Assembly (NCBI RefSeq): GCF_011064285.1 | Contig: NZ_CP049331.1 | Location: 1,488,001-1,552,000 of the forward strand | DNA: 64,000 nucleotides | Source: Vibrio ziniensis | Lineage (GTDB): Bacteria > Pseudomonadota > Gammaproteobacteria > Enterobacterales > Vibrionaceae | Direction of reading: 5' to 3' | Translations under genes and position numbers: made by a program | Notes under the pieces: generated by a model | The model's input: the letters and a program-made list of their open reading frames with translations, nothing else | Database searches by the model: none | What the model was told of the DNA's origin: nothing | Shown here: piece after piece, positions 1 through 8,681 of the stretch | How the letters are laid out: each line of letters starts with the position of its first letter | How positions within the stretch are numbered: position 1 is the first letter of the stretch

Positions 1-207
1 TTGATCTAAAAAGGCAAAGCCTGTTGCTATACCACGCGCGCTAAGATTCGTTAACGCATTGTTGATAATGGTATAGAAGAAAAAGATCAGAGCCGCGATC
101 GCAACCGCTTGGAAGACAATCGAGCGAAAAGTGGGATTGTACAGAAGGTTGGTGCTTTTAGTCGAAGGCTCTGTTGCCTTCTGCACCGAATTTGTCATAG
201 GTTTCAT
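1..207 (-). CDS. aapQ: General L-amino-acid ABC transporter permease AapQ, N-terminal part
   Basis: The gene runs off the left edge; only about 69 N-terminal residues are present. A cytoplasmic polar stretch (MKPMTNSVQKATEPS) is followed by a hydrophobic segment (AIAALIFFFYTIINN) and the LTNLSARGIATGFAFL region typical of AapQ/BztB-type polar amino-acid permeases. It lies directly downstream of the binding protein aapJ on the same strand, the usual aapJQMP order, so it is probably the inner-membrane channel subunit for general amino-acid uptake. A second in-frame ATG lies three codons in, so the exact start is uncertain. Confidence 0.85.
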   Translation of the reverse strand, partial: MKPMTNSVQKATEPSTKSTNLLYNPTFRSIVFQAVAIAALIFFFYTIINNALTNLSARGIATGFAFLDQ

Positions 208-235
208 ACAGCGATAACCTCTTTATCCATTTAGA

Positions 236-261
236 CAAAGGGCGGCTTACACCGCCCAATT
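236..261 (-). terminator. Intra-operon hairpin between aapJ and aapQ
   Basis: A GC-rich 6-bp stem (GGGCGG at 240-245, CCGCCC at 252-257) with a 6-nt loop lies between the aapJ stop and the aapQ start. On the minus strand it is followed by TTTGTC, a poor T-run. It therefore looks like a partial attenuator or a 3'-end stabiliser that would let the binding protein be made in excess over the permeases, a common arrangement in binding-protein transport operons. This role is inferred. Confidence 0.5.
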
Positions 262-289
262 TCTTTCCATATCTATAAACGGAGAGGAA

Positions 290-1318
290 TTAACGAATTG
301 GTGGAGCGTACATGAAGCCACCCGCATTCCATAGTGCGTTAGCACCACGAGCAATTTGAAGTGGAGAGCCTTTACCTACAGTACGTTCGAAACTCTCACC
401 GTAGTTACCCACTTGTTTCACGACTTGGTAACCCCAGTCATCTCGAATACCAAGACCAGAACCTTTAGGACCGTCTACACCAAGAATACGTTTAACTTCT
501 GGGTTATCAGACTTCAACATCGCATCTGCGTTAGCCGAAGTGATACCGTACTCTTCTGCGTTAATCATAGCGTTTAGAGTCCACTTAGCAACGTTGAACC
601 ATTTGTCGTCATCTTGACGAACTACTGGGCCTAGAGGCTCTTTAGAAATGATTTCTGGAAGTACAACTGCTGAGTTTGGATCAGCTAGGTTTAGACGTAG
701 TGCATAAAGACCAGATTGGTCAGTTGTTAGAACGTCACAACGACCTGCGTCGAAACCTGCAGCTGTTTGAGTTGATGTATCAAATACAACTGGTTTGTAG
801 GTGATACCGTTTGCACGGAAGTAGTCTGCAAGGTTCAACTCTGTAGTTGTACCAGATTGGATACAGATAGAAGCGCCATCAAGCTCTTTTGCACTTTTAA
901 CACCTAGGTCTTTCTTAACCATGAAACCTTGACCGTCGTAGTAGTTAACGCCTGCAAAGTTCAAACCTAACGCTGTATCACGTTGAAGAGTCCATGTTGT
1001 GTTACGAGATAGAATATCGATTTCGCCAGATTGTAGTGCTGTGAAACGCTCTTTAGCTGTTAGTGGTACAAATTTTACTTTAGTTTTGTCGCCAAGAACT
1101 GCAGCAGCCACTGCTTGACAGTATTCTACGTCAATCCCTTCCCATTCGCCTTTAGCGTTAGGGTTAGAAAAGCCTGGTAGACCAGTACTTACACCACATG
1201 ACAAAACACCAGCAGCCAAAACTTTGTCTAAAGTACTTTCTGCTGCCGATGCTGACGTTGCTGCGAAGGCAGAAGATGCCGCTACAACTGTGGCAAGAAG
1301 TGTGAGTTTATTCGCCAT
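290..1318 (-). CDS. aapJ: General L-amino-acid ABC transporter, periplasmic substrate-binding protein AapJ
   Basis: The 342-residue protein begins with a Sec signal peptide (MANKLTLLATVVAASSAFA, cleavage near ASA-AES). The mature part has the family-3 solute-binding fold: VLSCGVSTGLPGFS near the N terminus, WEGIDVEYCQAVAAAVLGD, and SGEIDILSRNTTWTLQRD. This matches AapJ/BztA, which bind a broad range of L-amino acids in the periplasm and deliver them to AapQMP. I chose the ATG at 1318 because AGGAAGGATAC precedes it; an in-frame ATG eight codons upstream has no such site and would put charged residues before the signal peptide. aapQ follows on the same strand after a hairpin. Confidence 0.93.
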   Translation of the reverse strand: MANKLTLLATVVAASSAFAATSASAAESTLDKVLAAGVLSCGVSTGLPGFSNPNAKGEWEGIDVEYCQAVAAAVLGDKTKVKFVPLTAKERFTALQSGEIDILSRNTTWTLQRDTALGLNFAGVNYYDGQGFMVKKDLGVKSAKELDGASICIQSGTTTELNLADYFRANGITYKPVVFDTSTQTAAGFDAGRCDVLTTDQSGLYALRLNLADPNSAVVLPEIISKEPLGPVVRQDDDKWFNVAKWTLNAMINAEEYGITSANADAMLKSDNPEVKRILGVDGPKGSGLGIRDDWGYQVVKQVGNYGESFERTVGKGSPLQIARGANALWNAGGFMYAPPIR

Positions 1319-1778
1319 TTGTATCCTTCCTGTATGATCCATGTTTGACCAGGTAATCCCTGATACAAGCTTTATAAATGTTGTGTTTTATAATTAATTT
1401 TGCGATTGAGTTGCTCTTTCATGAGCACTTATTAATCAATCGTTTATAAGCGTAGATATAAAGCGCGGATTTCTCAAATACATAATTTAAAAAGATTTTC
1501 GATGGAAATCACATACCTAAGCTATGTTTAGAATGTCTAAATGTTGTTCCAATGTAAATAGTGCAACTAGGCTCATCATTGGTGCAACAGAATGTCTTCG
1601 GGATAATTGACTGAATGGTTAATATATAAAAATGCTCTTGTAAGATTTTTCTTATATTTTCATCTATTGATAGCGCAAAATTCAGTCATTAATTATTTGA
1701 TGGGCTTTAACTAGTGATTTTGTTGCACCTTTTTTGTTAGCATAACCGAATAGTTATATACATTGTGATGAAAAATAA
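1319..1778. other. Divergent intergenic region aapJ / siroheme gene
   Basis: This 460-bp AT-rich region holds no credible gene. It must contain the aapJ promoter (minus) and the promoter of the gene starting at 1779 (plus). Visible symmetry: TTTAGA-ATG-TCTAAA at 1527-1541, and the heptamer GTGCAAC at 1561-1567 and 1582-1588 with its inverse GTTGCACC at 1722-1729. These could be operator half-sites, but I recognise no named regulator. Confidence 0.4.
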
Positions 1779-2720
1779 ATGCAATATTTTCCTCTGTTCT
1801 TAGATCTCTCAAATAAAGCCGTTTTAGTCGTTGGTGGAGGCGAAGTTGCATGTCGTAAAATTGACGCGTTACTACGTGCTGGCGCTAGAGTGACAATCGT
1901 TTCGCCTCAGATAGCTCATTACTTACATACGCTTGTGGAGCAAGGGAAGTGCGAATGGATTCAGAACTTCTATTCCCCTAGTGTTTTAACCAATCGCTTC
2001 ATACAGGTTTGGGCGACTACGGACAACCCGTCTCTAAATCATCAGGTGCATAAAGATGCAAAATCTGTTGGTGTTTTAGTCAATGTGGTGGATGATTTAC
2101 CATACTGCGATTTCATCACACCTTCGATGATAGATAGAGGGCGAATTCAAATTGCTATTTCCAGCGGAGGCGCGTCACCAGTGCTTGTGCGCAACATTCG
2201 AGAGACATTGGAATCGGTATTGCCACAAAATTTAGGTCTACTGGCTGAGTTTGGCGCTTCAAAGAGAAGTTCGATAAAAGAGCATCTACCAGCAGTTGAT
2301 CTACGTCGCAAGTTTTGGGAAATGTTTTTTTCATCAACGCAAGTGAAGGAAGCAAATTCGCGAGAACAATTGGAAGTTCTGTATGTATCTGCTTTAGAAA
2401 ATGAGATCGAAAACCATAGTGATGTGACATGGATAGAATATGGTAACGACGTTGAGCTTCTACCGATGAAGGCTCTAAGGTATATGCAGCAAGCAGAAAT
2501 CGTTTTGTTTGAAAAAGACTGTTTGTTTAATGTAATTGATCTTTGTCGTAGAGATGCTGTGAGGGAAGAATTTAGCAGTCCTGCTCACTTGGGAGAGCGT
2601 TTAAAACAGGTTAAAGCAGACAGGAAGCGTGTTTGTGTTTTGCTATCTAAGCTAACGCAAGAATTTTCTTTGCTTCACAGTCAACAACGAGTGATTAAAC
2701 CTGGCAGTGAAAAGAAATAG
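1779..2720 (+). CDS. Siroheme synthase-type precorrin-2 dehydrogenase/ferrochelatase with a degenerate C-terminal SUMT remnant
   Basis: Residues 1-210 match the N-terminal half of E. coli CysG (Met8-like): Rossmann loop VVGGGEVACRK (17-27), VVDD with the conserved catalytic-type Asp around 105, and ISSGGASPVL (127-136). This module oxidises precorrin-2 to sirohydrochlorin and inserts iron to make siroheme for sulfite and nitrite reductases. Full CysG is about 457 residues; this protein has 313. Residues about 215-290 still align with the start of the uroporphyrinogen methyltransferase domain (DVELLPMKALRYMQQAEIVL against E. coli [20 protein letters not shown], then CRRDA against VRRDA). However, the SAM-binding VGAGPG loop is now WIEYGN and everything beyond the GGDP region is missing. 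The methyltransferase step is presumably done by a separate cobA-type enzyme outside this window. The start ATG has no strong ribosome-binding site. Confidence 0.85.
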   Translation: MQYFPLFLDLSNKAVLVVGGGEVACRKIDALLRAGARVTIVSPQIAHYLHTLVEQGKCEWIQNFYSPSVLTNRFIQVWATTDNPSLNHQVHKDAKSVGVLVNVVDDLPYCDFITPSMIDRGRIQIAISSGGASPVLVRNIRETLESVLPQNLGLLAEFGASKRSSIKEHLPAVDLRRKFWEMFFSSTQVKEANSREQLEVLYVSALENEIENHSDVTWIEYGNDVELLPMKALRYMQQAEIVLFEKDCLFNVIDLCRRDAVREEFSSPAHLGERLKQVKADRKRVCVLLSKLTQEFSLLHSQQRVIKPGSEKK

Positions 2721-2786
2721 TCAAAGTCTGATTAGACTGGGCTACAAAGTTTAAAAATATGGGCTTTGAGATCACCACTCTAATAG

Positions 2787-2826
2787 AAAAGGGATGAATA
2801 CCACTGATAGGATTCATCCCTTTATT
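2787..2826. terminator. Bidirectional terminator between convergent genes
   Basis: A 9-bp stem GGGATGAAT (2791-2799) pairs with ATTCATCCC (2812-2820), followed by TTTATTG on the plus strand and TTTTCT on the minus strand. It lies between the stops of the siroheme gene (plus) and the HAD phosphatase (minus), so it probably serves both. Confidence 0.75.
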
Positions 2827-2842
2827 GTTTCTGTATCGTTAG

Positions 2843-3649
2843 TTACAACACGAATTTTTCAATCGCCGCCGCGACACCGTCTTCATCGTTGCTCAAGGTA
2901 ATGTAATCCGCGATACGCTTTGTTTCTTCCATCGCATTGGCCATCGCAATACCCATTCCTGCGTATTCAATCATATGATGGTCGTTTTCAGCATCACCCA
3001 TGCACATAACCTGACTAGCAGGTACGCCAAGATGATCGGCAATGGCTTTGATACCTACACCTTTGTTGCTTTGCGTATTGAGGAACTCTAGGAAGTGTGG
3101 AGCACTTTGTACAACCGTAAATTGTTCATGCATGTGAGCTGGAATCTTCTTTATAGCAGCAGAAAGCAGACTAGGTTCCGCCACAATCATGGTTTTTATG
3201 ATTGGGTGATCGTCTTCGAGTTCTGAAAAATCCATCTCAGTAATTTTTAAACCGTCATTAATTTTTGATTCTAGCTCGGTGAACTCACTGACGCGTGGAG
3301 TGATCAGACCGTGAATTTGGCTAAATGCATGAGTATTGACGCCAAGCTCTTCAGCAAGTTTAGCTACGGCTTTTGCGGCTTTACCATCGATGATTTGTTT
3401 ATAGATAACTTCGCCAGTGGCTACATTCTGAACCATCGAGCCGTTGTAGTGAAGGACGTAATCTTGATCTGATGTTAACTCCAGTTCTTCCAGCTTGCTG
3501 CGCATACCATCAATAGGGCGACCTGATGCAAGCACCACACGCACACCTTGTTCTTTCGCTAGGGCAATAGCCTGTTTGGTGCGAGGTGTAATTTGTTTTT
3601 GGCTATTGAGAAGAGTGCCATCCATATCAAGGGCGATGATTTTGTACAT
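2843..3649 (-). CDS. Cof-type HAD-IIB sugar phosphatase, YidA-like
   Basis: A 268-residue cytosolic phosphatase. HAD motif I is DMDGTLL (residues 8-14) with the nucleophile and acid/base Asp pair; motif II is ASGRP; motif III/IV is MGDAENDHHMIEYAGMGIAMANA, the Cof-family signature. The size and the SAPHFLEFLN and NKGVGIKAI segments match E. coli YidA (270 aa), a phosphatase acting on sugar phosphates such as erythrose-4-phosphate and mannose-1-phosphate. Physiological substrate here is unknown. It is monocistronic, convergent with the siroheme gene and divergent from queE. Confidence 0.9.
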   Translation of the reverse strand: MYKIIALDMDGTLLNSQKQITPRTKQAIALAKEQGVRVVLASGRPIDGMRSKLEELELTSDQDYVLHYNGSMVQNVATGEVIYKQIIDGKAAKAVAKLAEELGVNTHAFSQIHGLITPRVSEFTELESKINDGLKITEMDFSELEDDHPIIKTMIVAEPSLLSAAIKKIPAHMHEQFTVVQSAPHFLEFLNTQSNKGVGIKAIADHLGVPASQVMCMGDAENDHHMIEYAGMGIAMANAMEETKRIADYITLSNDEDGVAAAIEKFVL

Positions 3650-3720
3650 GAGATACCTAGAATGCGTTAATTAATTTGGAAAAGAATATCTATAATTTAT
3701 GACAGTTTGCTCGTTTGTAA

Positions 3721-3873
3721 TGTAAAGCGCAAAACAAATTGCATCATTTGTTTGAACTCGAAAGTAACTGTTTTGTGTGTAAAGCGCATGATATTTGTGA
3801 TTTAGGCGAGGTTTAAATTGACCTCAAGGAGACCATCTATTAAGGTCTGCGGCTGCGATTTTTCGGAAAAATT
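3721..3873 (+). promoter_or_regulatory. Structured leader/upstream region of queE
   Basis: Several elements crowd the region ahead of queE. TGTAAAGCGCA occurs twice in direct orientation (3721-3731 and 3778-3788). Hairpins are AAACAAAT/ATTTGTTT (3732-3753), GAGGT/ACCTC (3808-3825), AGACC/GGTCT (3830-3848), and ATTTTT-CGG-AAAAAT ending about 3872, close to the TTG start. The last three form a compact run that could be transcribed. I could not fit them to the preQ1-I consensus (no CUA...ACACC loop with A-rich tail), so I call this only a candidate regulatory leader. Confidence 0.4.
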
Positions 3874-3890
3874 GAATTAGGCAACTTACT

Positions 3891-4559
3891 TTGTACAAAG
3901 TTAATGAAATGTTTGAAACGATACAGGGAGAGGGCGTGTTTACTGGCGTTCCTGCTGTCTTCGTTCGTTTACAAGAATGTCCGGTCGGTTGTGCGTGGTG
4001 CGATACTAAGCAGACATGGGAAGCCGAAGCGAAAGACCAACAGTCTTTTGAGCAGATTATTGTCAAAACAGGTGATTCTCCCAAGTGGTGTTCCGCAAGT
4101 GCTGAGCAGGTCATTGCTATGTATCAATCACAGGGCTATACCGCGAAGCACATTGTTATTACAGGCGGTGAACCTTGTATTTATGATTTGGTTCCTCTGA
4201 CGCAGGCGTTTGAAGCGATTGGTTGCAGATGCCAGATCGAAACGAGTGGTACCTTTGAAGTGCAAGCATCCAAAGACACCTGGGTGACAGTGTCACCAAA
4301 AGTGGCAATGAAAGGTAAGCTATCCGTTATTCATTCGGCTTTGTTGCGTGCTAACGAGATCAAGCATCCTGTGGCTACCGACAAAGACATCGAGAATTTG
4401 GATCAATTGCTGCAATCTGCCAACGTACCTAGTTCAACTGTTATTGCGTTGCAGCCTATTAGCCAGAAGCCTCGAGCGACTCAATTGTGTATCGATACGT
4501 GTGTGGCGCGAAATTGGCGTCTATCCATTCAAACTCACAAGTATCTTAGTATTGCCTAA
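3891..4559 (+). CDS. queE: 7-carboxy-7-deazaguanine synthase QueE
   Basis: A 222-residue radical SAM enzyme that converts 6-carboxytetrahydropterin to 7-carboxy-7-deazaguanine in preQ0/queuosine synthesis. The cluster motif is C30-PVG-C34-AW-C37, the CX3CX2C form seen in enterobacterial QueE, and the N terminus [23 protein letters not shown] closely follows E. coli QueE. GGEP (SAM contact) lies near residue 92. The start must be TTG at 3891: an in-frame stop lies six codons upstream and the next ATG would cut into the conserved N terminus. queC follows 11 bp downstream, so the two form an operon. Confidence 0.94.
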   Translation: MYKVNEMFETIQGEGVFTGVPAVFVRLQECPVGCAWCDTKQTWEAEAKDQQSFEQIIVKTGDSPKWCSASAEQVIAMYQSQGYTAKHIVITGGEPCIYDLVPLTQAFEAIGCRCQIETSGTFEVQASKDTWVTVSPKVAMKGKLSVIHSALLRANEIKHPVATDKDIENLDQLLQSANVPSSTVIALQPISQKPRATQLCIDTCVARNWRLSIQTHKYLSIA

Positions 4560-4570
4560 AGGAATTACCC

Positions 4571-5260
4571 ATGAAAAAAGCGGTTGTGGTATTTAGTGGT
4601 GGTCAGGACTCAACAACATGTTTAGTTCAAGCGCTGAAAGATTTTGATGAAGTTCATGCGATTACGTTCGATTATGGACAGCGCCACAAGCTCGAAATTC
4701 AAGTGGCTCAAGCATTGAGTAAAAAGCTTGGCGTAACTGCGCACAAAGTTTTGGATGTTGGTCTGCTCAATGAGTTGGCGATCAGTTCCCTGACTCGTGA
4801 TGATATCCCTGTATCTCATGAGCTTCAGGAGAATGGACTGCCGAATTCATTCGTTCCGGGTCGCAACATACTCTTTTTAACTCTCGCTGGTATCTACGCA
4901 TATCAAATTGGTGCTCAAACCGTCATTACAGGTGTGTGTGAAACCGATTTTTCGGGTTATCCAGATTGCCGTGATGAGTTCATCAAGTCGATGAACAGTG
5001 CTCTCGTTAAAGGTATGGATCGCGAACTGGAAATTCGTACACCGCTTATGTGGTTAAACAAAGCCGAAACGTGGGCTCTCGCCGATCAATATGAATCGTT
5101 AGATCTCGTGCGTAATGAAACGTTGACTTGCTATAACGGTGTTATTGGAAGCGGTTGTGGCGATTGCCCTGCTTGTCATCTGCGTAAAGCAGGATTAAAT
5201 GATTATTTAGACAATCGTGCGGCGATTATTGACTCTTTAAAGCAAAAGAACAATTCATAG
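4571..5260 (+). CDS. queC: 7-cyano-7-deazaguanine synthase QueC
   Basis: A 229-residue ATP-dependent ligase that turns 7-carboxy-7-deazaguanine into preQ0 using ammonia. The PP-loop SGGQDSTTC (residues 9-17) binds ATP; FVPGRN and [12 protein letters not shown] are typical of the family; the C-terminal Cys cluster ([20 protein letters not shown]) is the zinc site. AAGGAATTACCC precedes the ATG. It is co-transcribed with queE. Its last 35 bp overlap the 3' end of the opposing TPR-GGDEF gene. Confidence 0.96.
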   Translation: MKKAVVVFSGGQDSTTCLVQALKDFDEVHAITFDYGQRHKLEIQVAQALSKKLGVTAHKVLDVGLLNELAISSLTRDDIPVSHELQENGLPNSFVPGRNILFLTLAGIYAYQIGAQTVITGVCETDFSGYPDCRDEFIKSMNSALVKGMDRELEIRTPLMWLNKAETWALADQYESLDLVRNETLTCYNGVIGSGCGDCPACHLRKAGLNDYLDNRAAIIDSLKQKNNS

Positions 5261-7208
5261 TGTCACTGCAAGCATTAAATATACAGTTTTGGCCTTGTTC
5301 TTTGGTCTTGTAAAGTGCTTGATCTAAAACGGCATAGAGTTGATTGAAGTCGCTGATTTGTGAAGCCGTAGCCACGAAGGCAAAGCTAGCAGATATATAC
5401 AGCGGCTTTTTACTTTCTGTATCATTTGTTTTGTAGGAATAAGGTTCTGAGGTAAGTGCCTTATGTAAAGTTTCTACACTTTGCTGTACTTCGTACTGTT
5501 CTACGTTCCTTAATACAACGATGAATTCATCGCCGCCTAAGCGCCCCCAGAAATCTTGTTTGTTCAGCTTCTTTTCAATAGTGGTTGAAATAGATCTTAA
5601 TGCTTGGTTGCCAATTTCAAAACCGTATCTGTCGTTAATCAGTTTGAGATTGTCTATGTCAAAAAGGATCACCACGTTTCTAGTTTCTGAAGTTAGGGAC
5701 TTACCAATACTGTTAAATTTTTTGATGAAAACTGTGCGATGAAGAGCATTAGTCAAACAGTCCATTTGTTGATTATTTTTTGTGTGTGCTGCCTTGTGAA
5801 TAAGATGCGCAATGACCAACAACAGTGCTACTATCAGGAAAAGAAAACAGCGGCGTTGTTGTTTCATGTATTCGATATCGGTGTGTAGTTGTTCATTTTG
5901 CGTAAGCAATTCCGTGCGTAATAATTTTTGTTCGAAAGACGATGTTGATTGGTCAAGTGCTTCCATAGCTTTGAAGTGCTCGCGATCACGCATGGTGATT
6001 TCATTGGTAACGTATTCACGATAGTAGGAGAGTGCCAGCTCATATTTACCGTTCAAGTCAGCAATTTTCGCCAGTTGGCGTAAGGCTTGAGTTAAAGTTC
6101 GAGTGTTCTGTGATTCAACGGCAAGGGTCTTCGCTTTCGAGGCGTAATATTCCGCCTGTCTGTAATATTGTTTTTGAACGTAAGAATCGGACAACGCTAG
6201 AACTACGTCCATTTTTAGGCTTGTGTCGTTATATTGGATTGCATAGTCGAGTCCTTTAAGAAGTTGATTAACACCTTCATGAAATGCGCCTAATTCGGTG
6301 TGCGATTTCCCCATTCCAAGATATACATAAGCTAACCCGCGAAGATCGTTTTGTTTAAGATGGATTAAACGGGATTTGTTAAAGTGCACAATACTTTGAT
6401 GCAACTCTCCTTTGTGGTAATACACCTCACCTAAGCTGTGTTCGGTATATGCTATGCCAACATCATTATGGTTTTCGATATGTAATGTTAGAGCGCGATA
6501 AAGATACTCTAGTGATTGCTGATACTGTCCTAATGTGCATAGCAAAATTCCAATATCATTAAATACGGATGCGGCATTATTGCCTTCAGGTAGTTCGTCT
6601 AACAACCGTTTATAGATTGTAAGTGCACCTTTATAGTCCCCAAGATTCTCACGGTTTTTGGCGATAATACTGAGCGTACGATAGCGAGGAATAAGGGGAT
6701 TTACATCTATATCTTGTAAATACTCTAGCTGAGTGCAGTAGTTTTGGCTTTGAAAGTAGTCTCCTTGAGAATTCAACAATCGGCAAAGGTGATATTCGAA
6801 TAGAAATATACCATCACTGTCTTTTCGCTGTTTCATTCGAGCATAGAGATCTAGGTATATCTCTCTGGCTTCTAAAAAGCGCTTATTTTTTTCTTCGTTG
6901 AGCCCTTCTAAAAAAAGCTTTTCTTCGTAGCCATAGGAAAGCTGAGAAACGCTTTTATCGCCAAAATAATGTTGGCCTTGTTGAGTCATGTATTCATGAA
7001 TACGGCTAGCAATATAGAGTTTTTCAGAGCTTGGCGATAGTGAGGTATATCTGTCTTTTAAAAGCTGCAATACGGATTCTGGGTCTCGACTTAGAGATTT
7101 ATTGACCACTTTTTCCCACTCAGACCTATCATTGGCATAGCTATTAGGGGACAAGGCGAAAAGCGATAACAAGAGTATAACTGTGTGAATATTAAGCATT
7201 GCAAGCAT
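5226..7208 (-). CDS. TPR-repeat sensor with membrane anchor and GGDEF (diguanylate cyclase) domain
   Basis: A 660-residue protein with four parts: a cleavable or anchoring N-terminal signal ([16 protein letters not shown]...SYA); about 400 periplasmic residues with repeated TPR-like helices ([53 protein letters not shown]); a transmembrane helix ([18 protein letters not shown], about 454-471); and a C-terminal GGDEF domain. The active loop is intact ([12 protein letters not shown]) and [14 protein letters not shown] carries the metal/guanine-binding Asp and Asn. Where the inhibitory RxxD motif should lie, five residues ahead of GGDEF, the sequence reads NKQD, so product inhibition is probably weak. 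It likely makes cyclic di-GMP in response to a periplasmic cue. It overlaps queC tail-to-tail. Confidence 0.88.
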   Translation of the reverse strand: MLAMLNIHTVILLLSLFALSPNSYANDRSEWEKVVNKSLSRDPESVLQLLKDRYTSLSPSSEKLYIASRIHEYMTQQGQHYFGDKSVSQLSYGYEEKLFLEGLNEEKNKRFLEAREIYLDLYARMKQRKDSDGIFLFEYHLCRLLNSQGDYFQSQNYCTQLEYLQDIDVNPLIPRYRTLSIIAKNRENLGDYKGALTIYKRLLDELPEGNNAASVFNDIGILLCTLGQYQQSLEYLYRALTLHIENHNDVGIAYTEHSLGEVYYHKGELHQSIVHFNKSRLIHLKQNDLRGLAYVYLGMGKSHTELGAFHEGVNQLLKGLDYAIQYNDTSLKMDVVLALSDSYVQKQYYRQAEYYASKAKTLAVESQNTRTLTQALRQLAKIADLNGKYELALSYYREYVTNEITMRDREHFKAMEALDQSTSSFEQKLLRTELLTQNEQLHTDIEYMKQQRRCFLFLIVALLLVIAHLIHKAAHTKNNQQMDCLTNALHRTVFIKKFNSIGKSLTSETRNVVILFDIDNLKLINDRYGFEIGNQALRSISTTIEKKLNKQDFWGRLGGDEFIVVLRNVEQYEVQQSVETLHKALTSEPYSYKTNDTESKKPLYISASFAFVATASQISDFNQLYAVLDQALYKTKEQGQNCIFNACSDTMNCSFALKSQ

Positions 7209-7480
7209 ACGTGACGAGAAAACCTGAACACTATATGCTTGTGGAAATAGGCTCTCAATTCGTTATTTCAGTCAGATGATAATCTGTGAAATGTGCCGAA
7301 ATTCACTTCAAATAAGTTGCATTTGTAAGAGTGTTCTCGTTTTAAGCTACTAAATTTAAATAACAAAGTGTAGTACGATCGAAATTACTAACACTAATTG
7401 AAAACTAAGTGGATAATGCCGCGCAAATTATCGGAGCACTGACTTCGAGATCATTACTTTTGCTATTGCGAGGAAATGCT

Positions 7481-8257
7481 TTGAACGCAACGGATATCAT
7501 GACTCAGTTTAACTGTTATGAACGAATGCATATTGAGATCCCAGGTTGGGAAATCTATTCAGATCAATCACTTGTTAGAGTAGTTTCACCGGATGTAGAT
7601 GGAAGCTTTATCGCTTATTTCAAATCAGATGCATCACATGCCTCTGATGTCGTTGAACAACAAATGGATTATTTCTATCGCTTAGGTAAGAACTTTGAGT
7701 GGAAAGTGTATGACTTCGATGAGCCTAGTAATATGGAACAAATACTCTTGGACAAAGGCTTTTACCAGCAGGAAGAAGAGTCATTCATGGTGTTAGATCT
7801 CAATGCTTATGAAGTACTTCCGGAGCTTCAAGAACAGTGTATTGAAGTGTTTGATGCTTGTGGGATTAGAGATGCCATAGAAGTAAAGCGTATCCAAACG
7901 GGTGAAGATTTTAGCGCTTATTATTTACATTTACTCAATCTCAAACAAACTCGCCCTGACAATATTCGTATTTATGTTATCTATGATGAAGGCCAGCCAG
8001 TTTCTTCCGCATGGATGATCTTTAACAACGACCATTCACCGTTTGCTGGTATATGGGGGGGAAGCACTGTACAAAGTCAGCGTGGGCGTGGGCATTATCA
8101 AGCGTTACTCAAACAACGTATTCGTGATTCAATTTTAGCTGGCAAAAAGTATCTATATATCGATGCTTCTGAAATGAGCCGCCCAATCGTAGAAAGATAC
8201 GGTTTTAAAGTTATTTCAAAAACGGTGCCTTATTTTTATAGACACCCAGATTATTGA
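7481..8257 (+). CDS. GNAT-family N-acetyltransferase
   Basis: About 258 residues. The C-terminal half carries the acetyl-CoA loop of GNAT enzymes (GGSTVQSQRGRGHYQALLKQR, with the RGRGHY pyrophosphate-binding turn), followed by a beta strand (KYLYIDASE) and the final ERYGFKVISKTVPYFYRH typical of the fold. The N-terminal half (IEIPGWEIY...) looks like a second, degenerate GNAT-like module. I place the start at TTG 7481 because AGGA lies at 7471-7474, six bases upstream; a longer frame opening with GTG at 7409 lacks a ribosome-binding site, and ATG 7499 is a weaker alternative. Substrate unknown. It ends about 110 bp before the promoter of the next gene. Confidence 0.82.
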   Translation: MNATDIMTQFNCYERMHIEIPGWEIYSDQSLVRVVSPDVDGSFIAYFKSDASHASDVVEQQMDYFYRLGKNFEWKVYDFDEPSNMEQILLDKGFYQQEEESFMVLDLNAYEVLPELQEQCIEVFDACGIRDAIEVKRIQTGEDFSAYYLHLLNLKQTRPDNIRIYVIYDEGQPVSSAWMIFNNDHSPFAGIWGGSTVQSQRGRGHYQALLKQRIRDSILAGKKYLYIDASEMSRPIVERYGFKVISKTVPYFYRHPDY

Positions 8258-8364
8258 CTAATGCTTTATAAAACAAATATTTGCAATGTGAATGCATTAG
8301 GATCGTTAAAGATCCTGTACTAAGATCTCATTCACAATTACTGTGTTAATAACCAGTATTTTTG

Positions 8365-8408
8365 TTGACAATTATGTAACCTCAATTATACTGTATACAT
8401 AAACAGTG
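8365..8408 (+). promoter_or_regulatory. Sigma-70 promoter overlapped by a LexA (SOS) box
   Basis: A near-consensus promoter is visible: -35 TTGACA at 8365-8370, 16-bp spacer, -10 TATACT at 8387-8392. Overlapping the -10 and the expected start point is TACTGTATACATAAACAGTG (8389-8408), an exact CTGT-N8-ACAG LexA operator of the gamma-proteobacterial type with AT-rich core and flanking T/A...T/G. LexA bound here would block RNA polymerase. The start codon of the next gene lies 16 bp beyond the box. Confidence 0.8.
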
Positions 8409-8424
8409 CTAGAGGAGGTAACTT

Positions 8425-8646
8425 ATGTTGTTAGAAACATTAGAACGCATTAACCGCCTACGCCAAGAGGCGATGTCTAACCCTGAGTTTATTGAAATGG
8501 CTAAAGAACATGAAGCCACACTCAAACATGTCGAGCAAGAATTTGAGCCCAAAAGATCTCAACGTCATGCCACGAAAAATAAATCGCTTGCCGATATTTA
8601 TAAACAATCAGATTTCGGCTCTAACCCTTCAGGTGTTCAACATTAA
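8425..8646 (+). CDS. Small SOS-controlled protein of unknown function
   Basis: A 73-residue soluble protein with a strong ribosome-binding site (AGAGGAGGTAAC) and its own promoter under a LexA-type box. The N-terminal 40 residues are predicted helical and charged (LLETLERINRLRQEAMSNPEFIEMAKEHEATLKHVEQEF). The rest is basic and probably disordered (PKRSQRHATKNKSLADIYKQ). There is no membrane segment, no Cys and no domain I recognise. The LexA box makes it a DNA-damage-inducible gene; small SOS proteins in other bacteria are often cell-division inhibitors or modulators of repair, but nothing in the sequence says which applies here. Confidence 0.8.
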   Translation: MLLETLERINRLRQEAMSNPEFIEMAKEHEATLKHVEQEFEPKRSQRHATKNKSLADIYKQSDFGSNPSGVQH

Positions 8647-8681
8647 ACAAAGATATGTTTGAACGGACATAACGAGTGAAC

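Noticed and set aside
356..577. Plus-strand frame opposite aapJ
   Set aside because: It is a shadow of the aapJ coding strand, with no ribosome-binding site and Cys/His-rich odd composition.
3808..3872. preQ1 riboswitch before queE
   Set aside because: The hairpins lack the preQ1-I loop and A-rich tail, and I could not fit the larger preQ1-II/III layouts.
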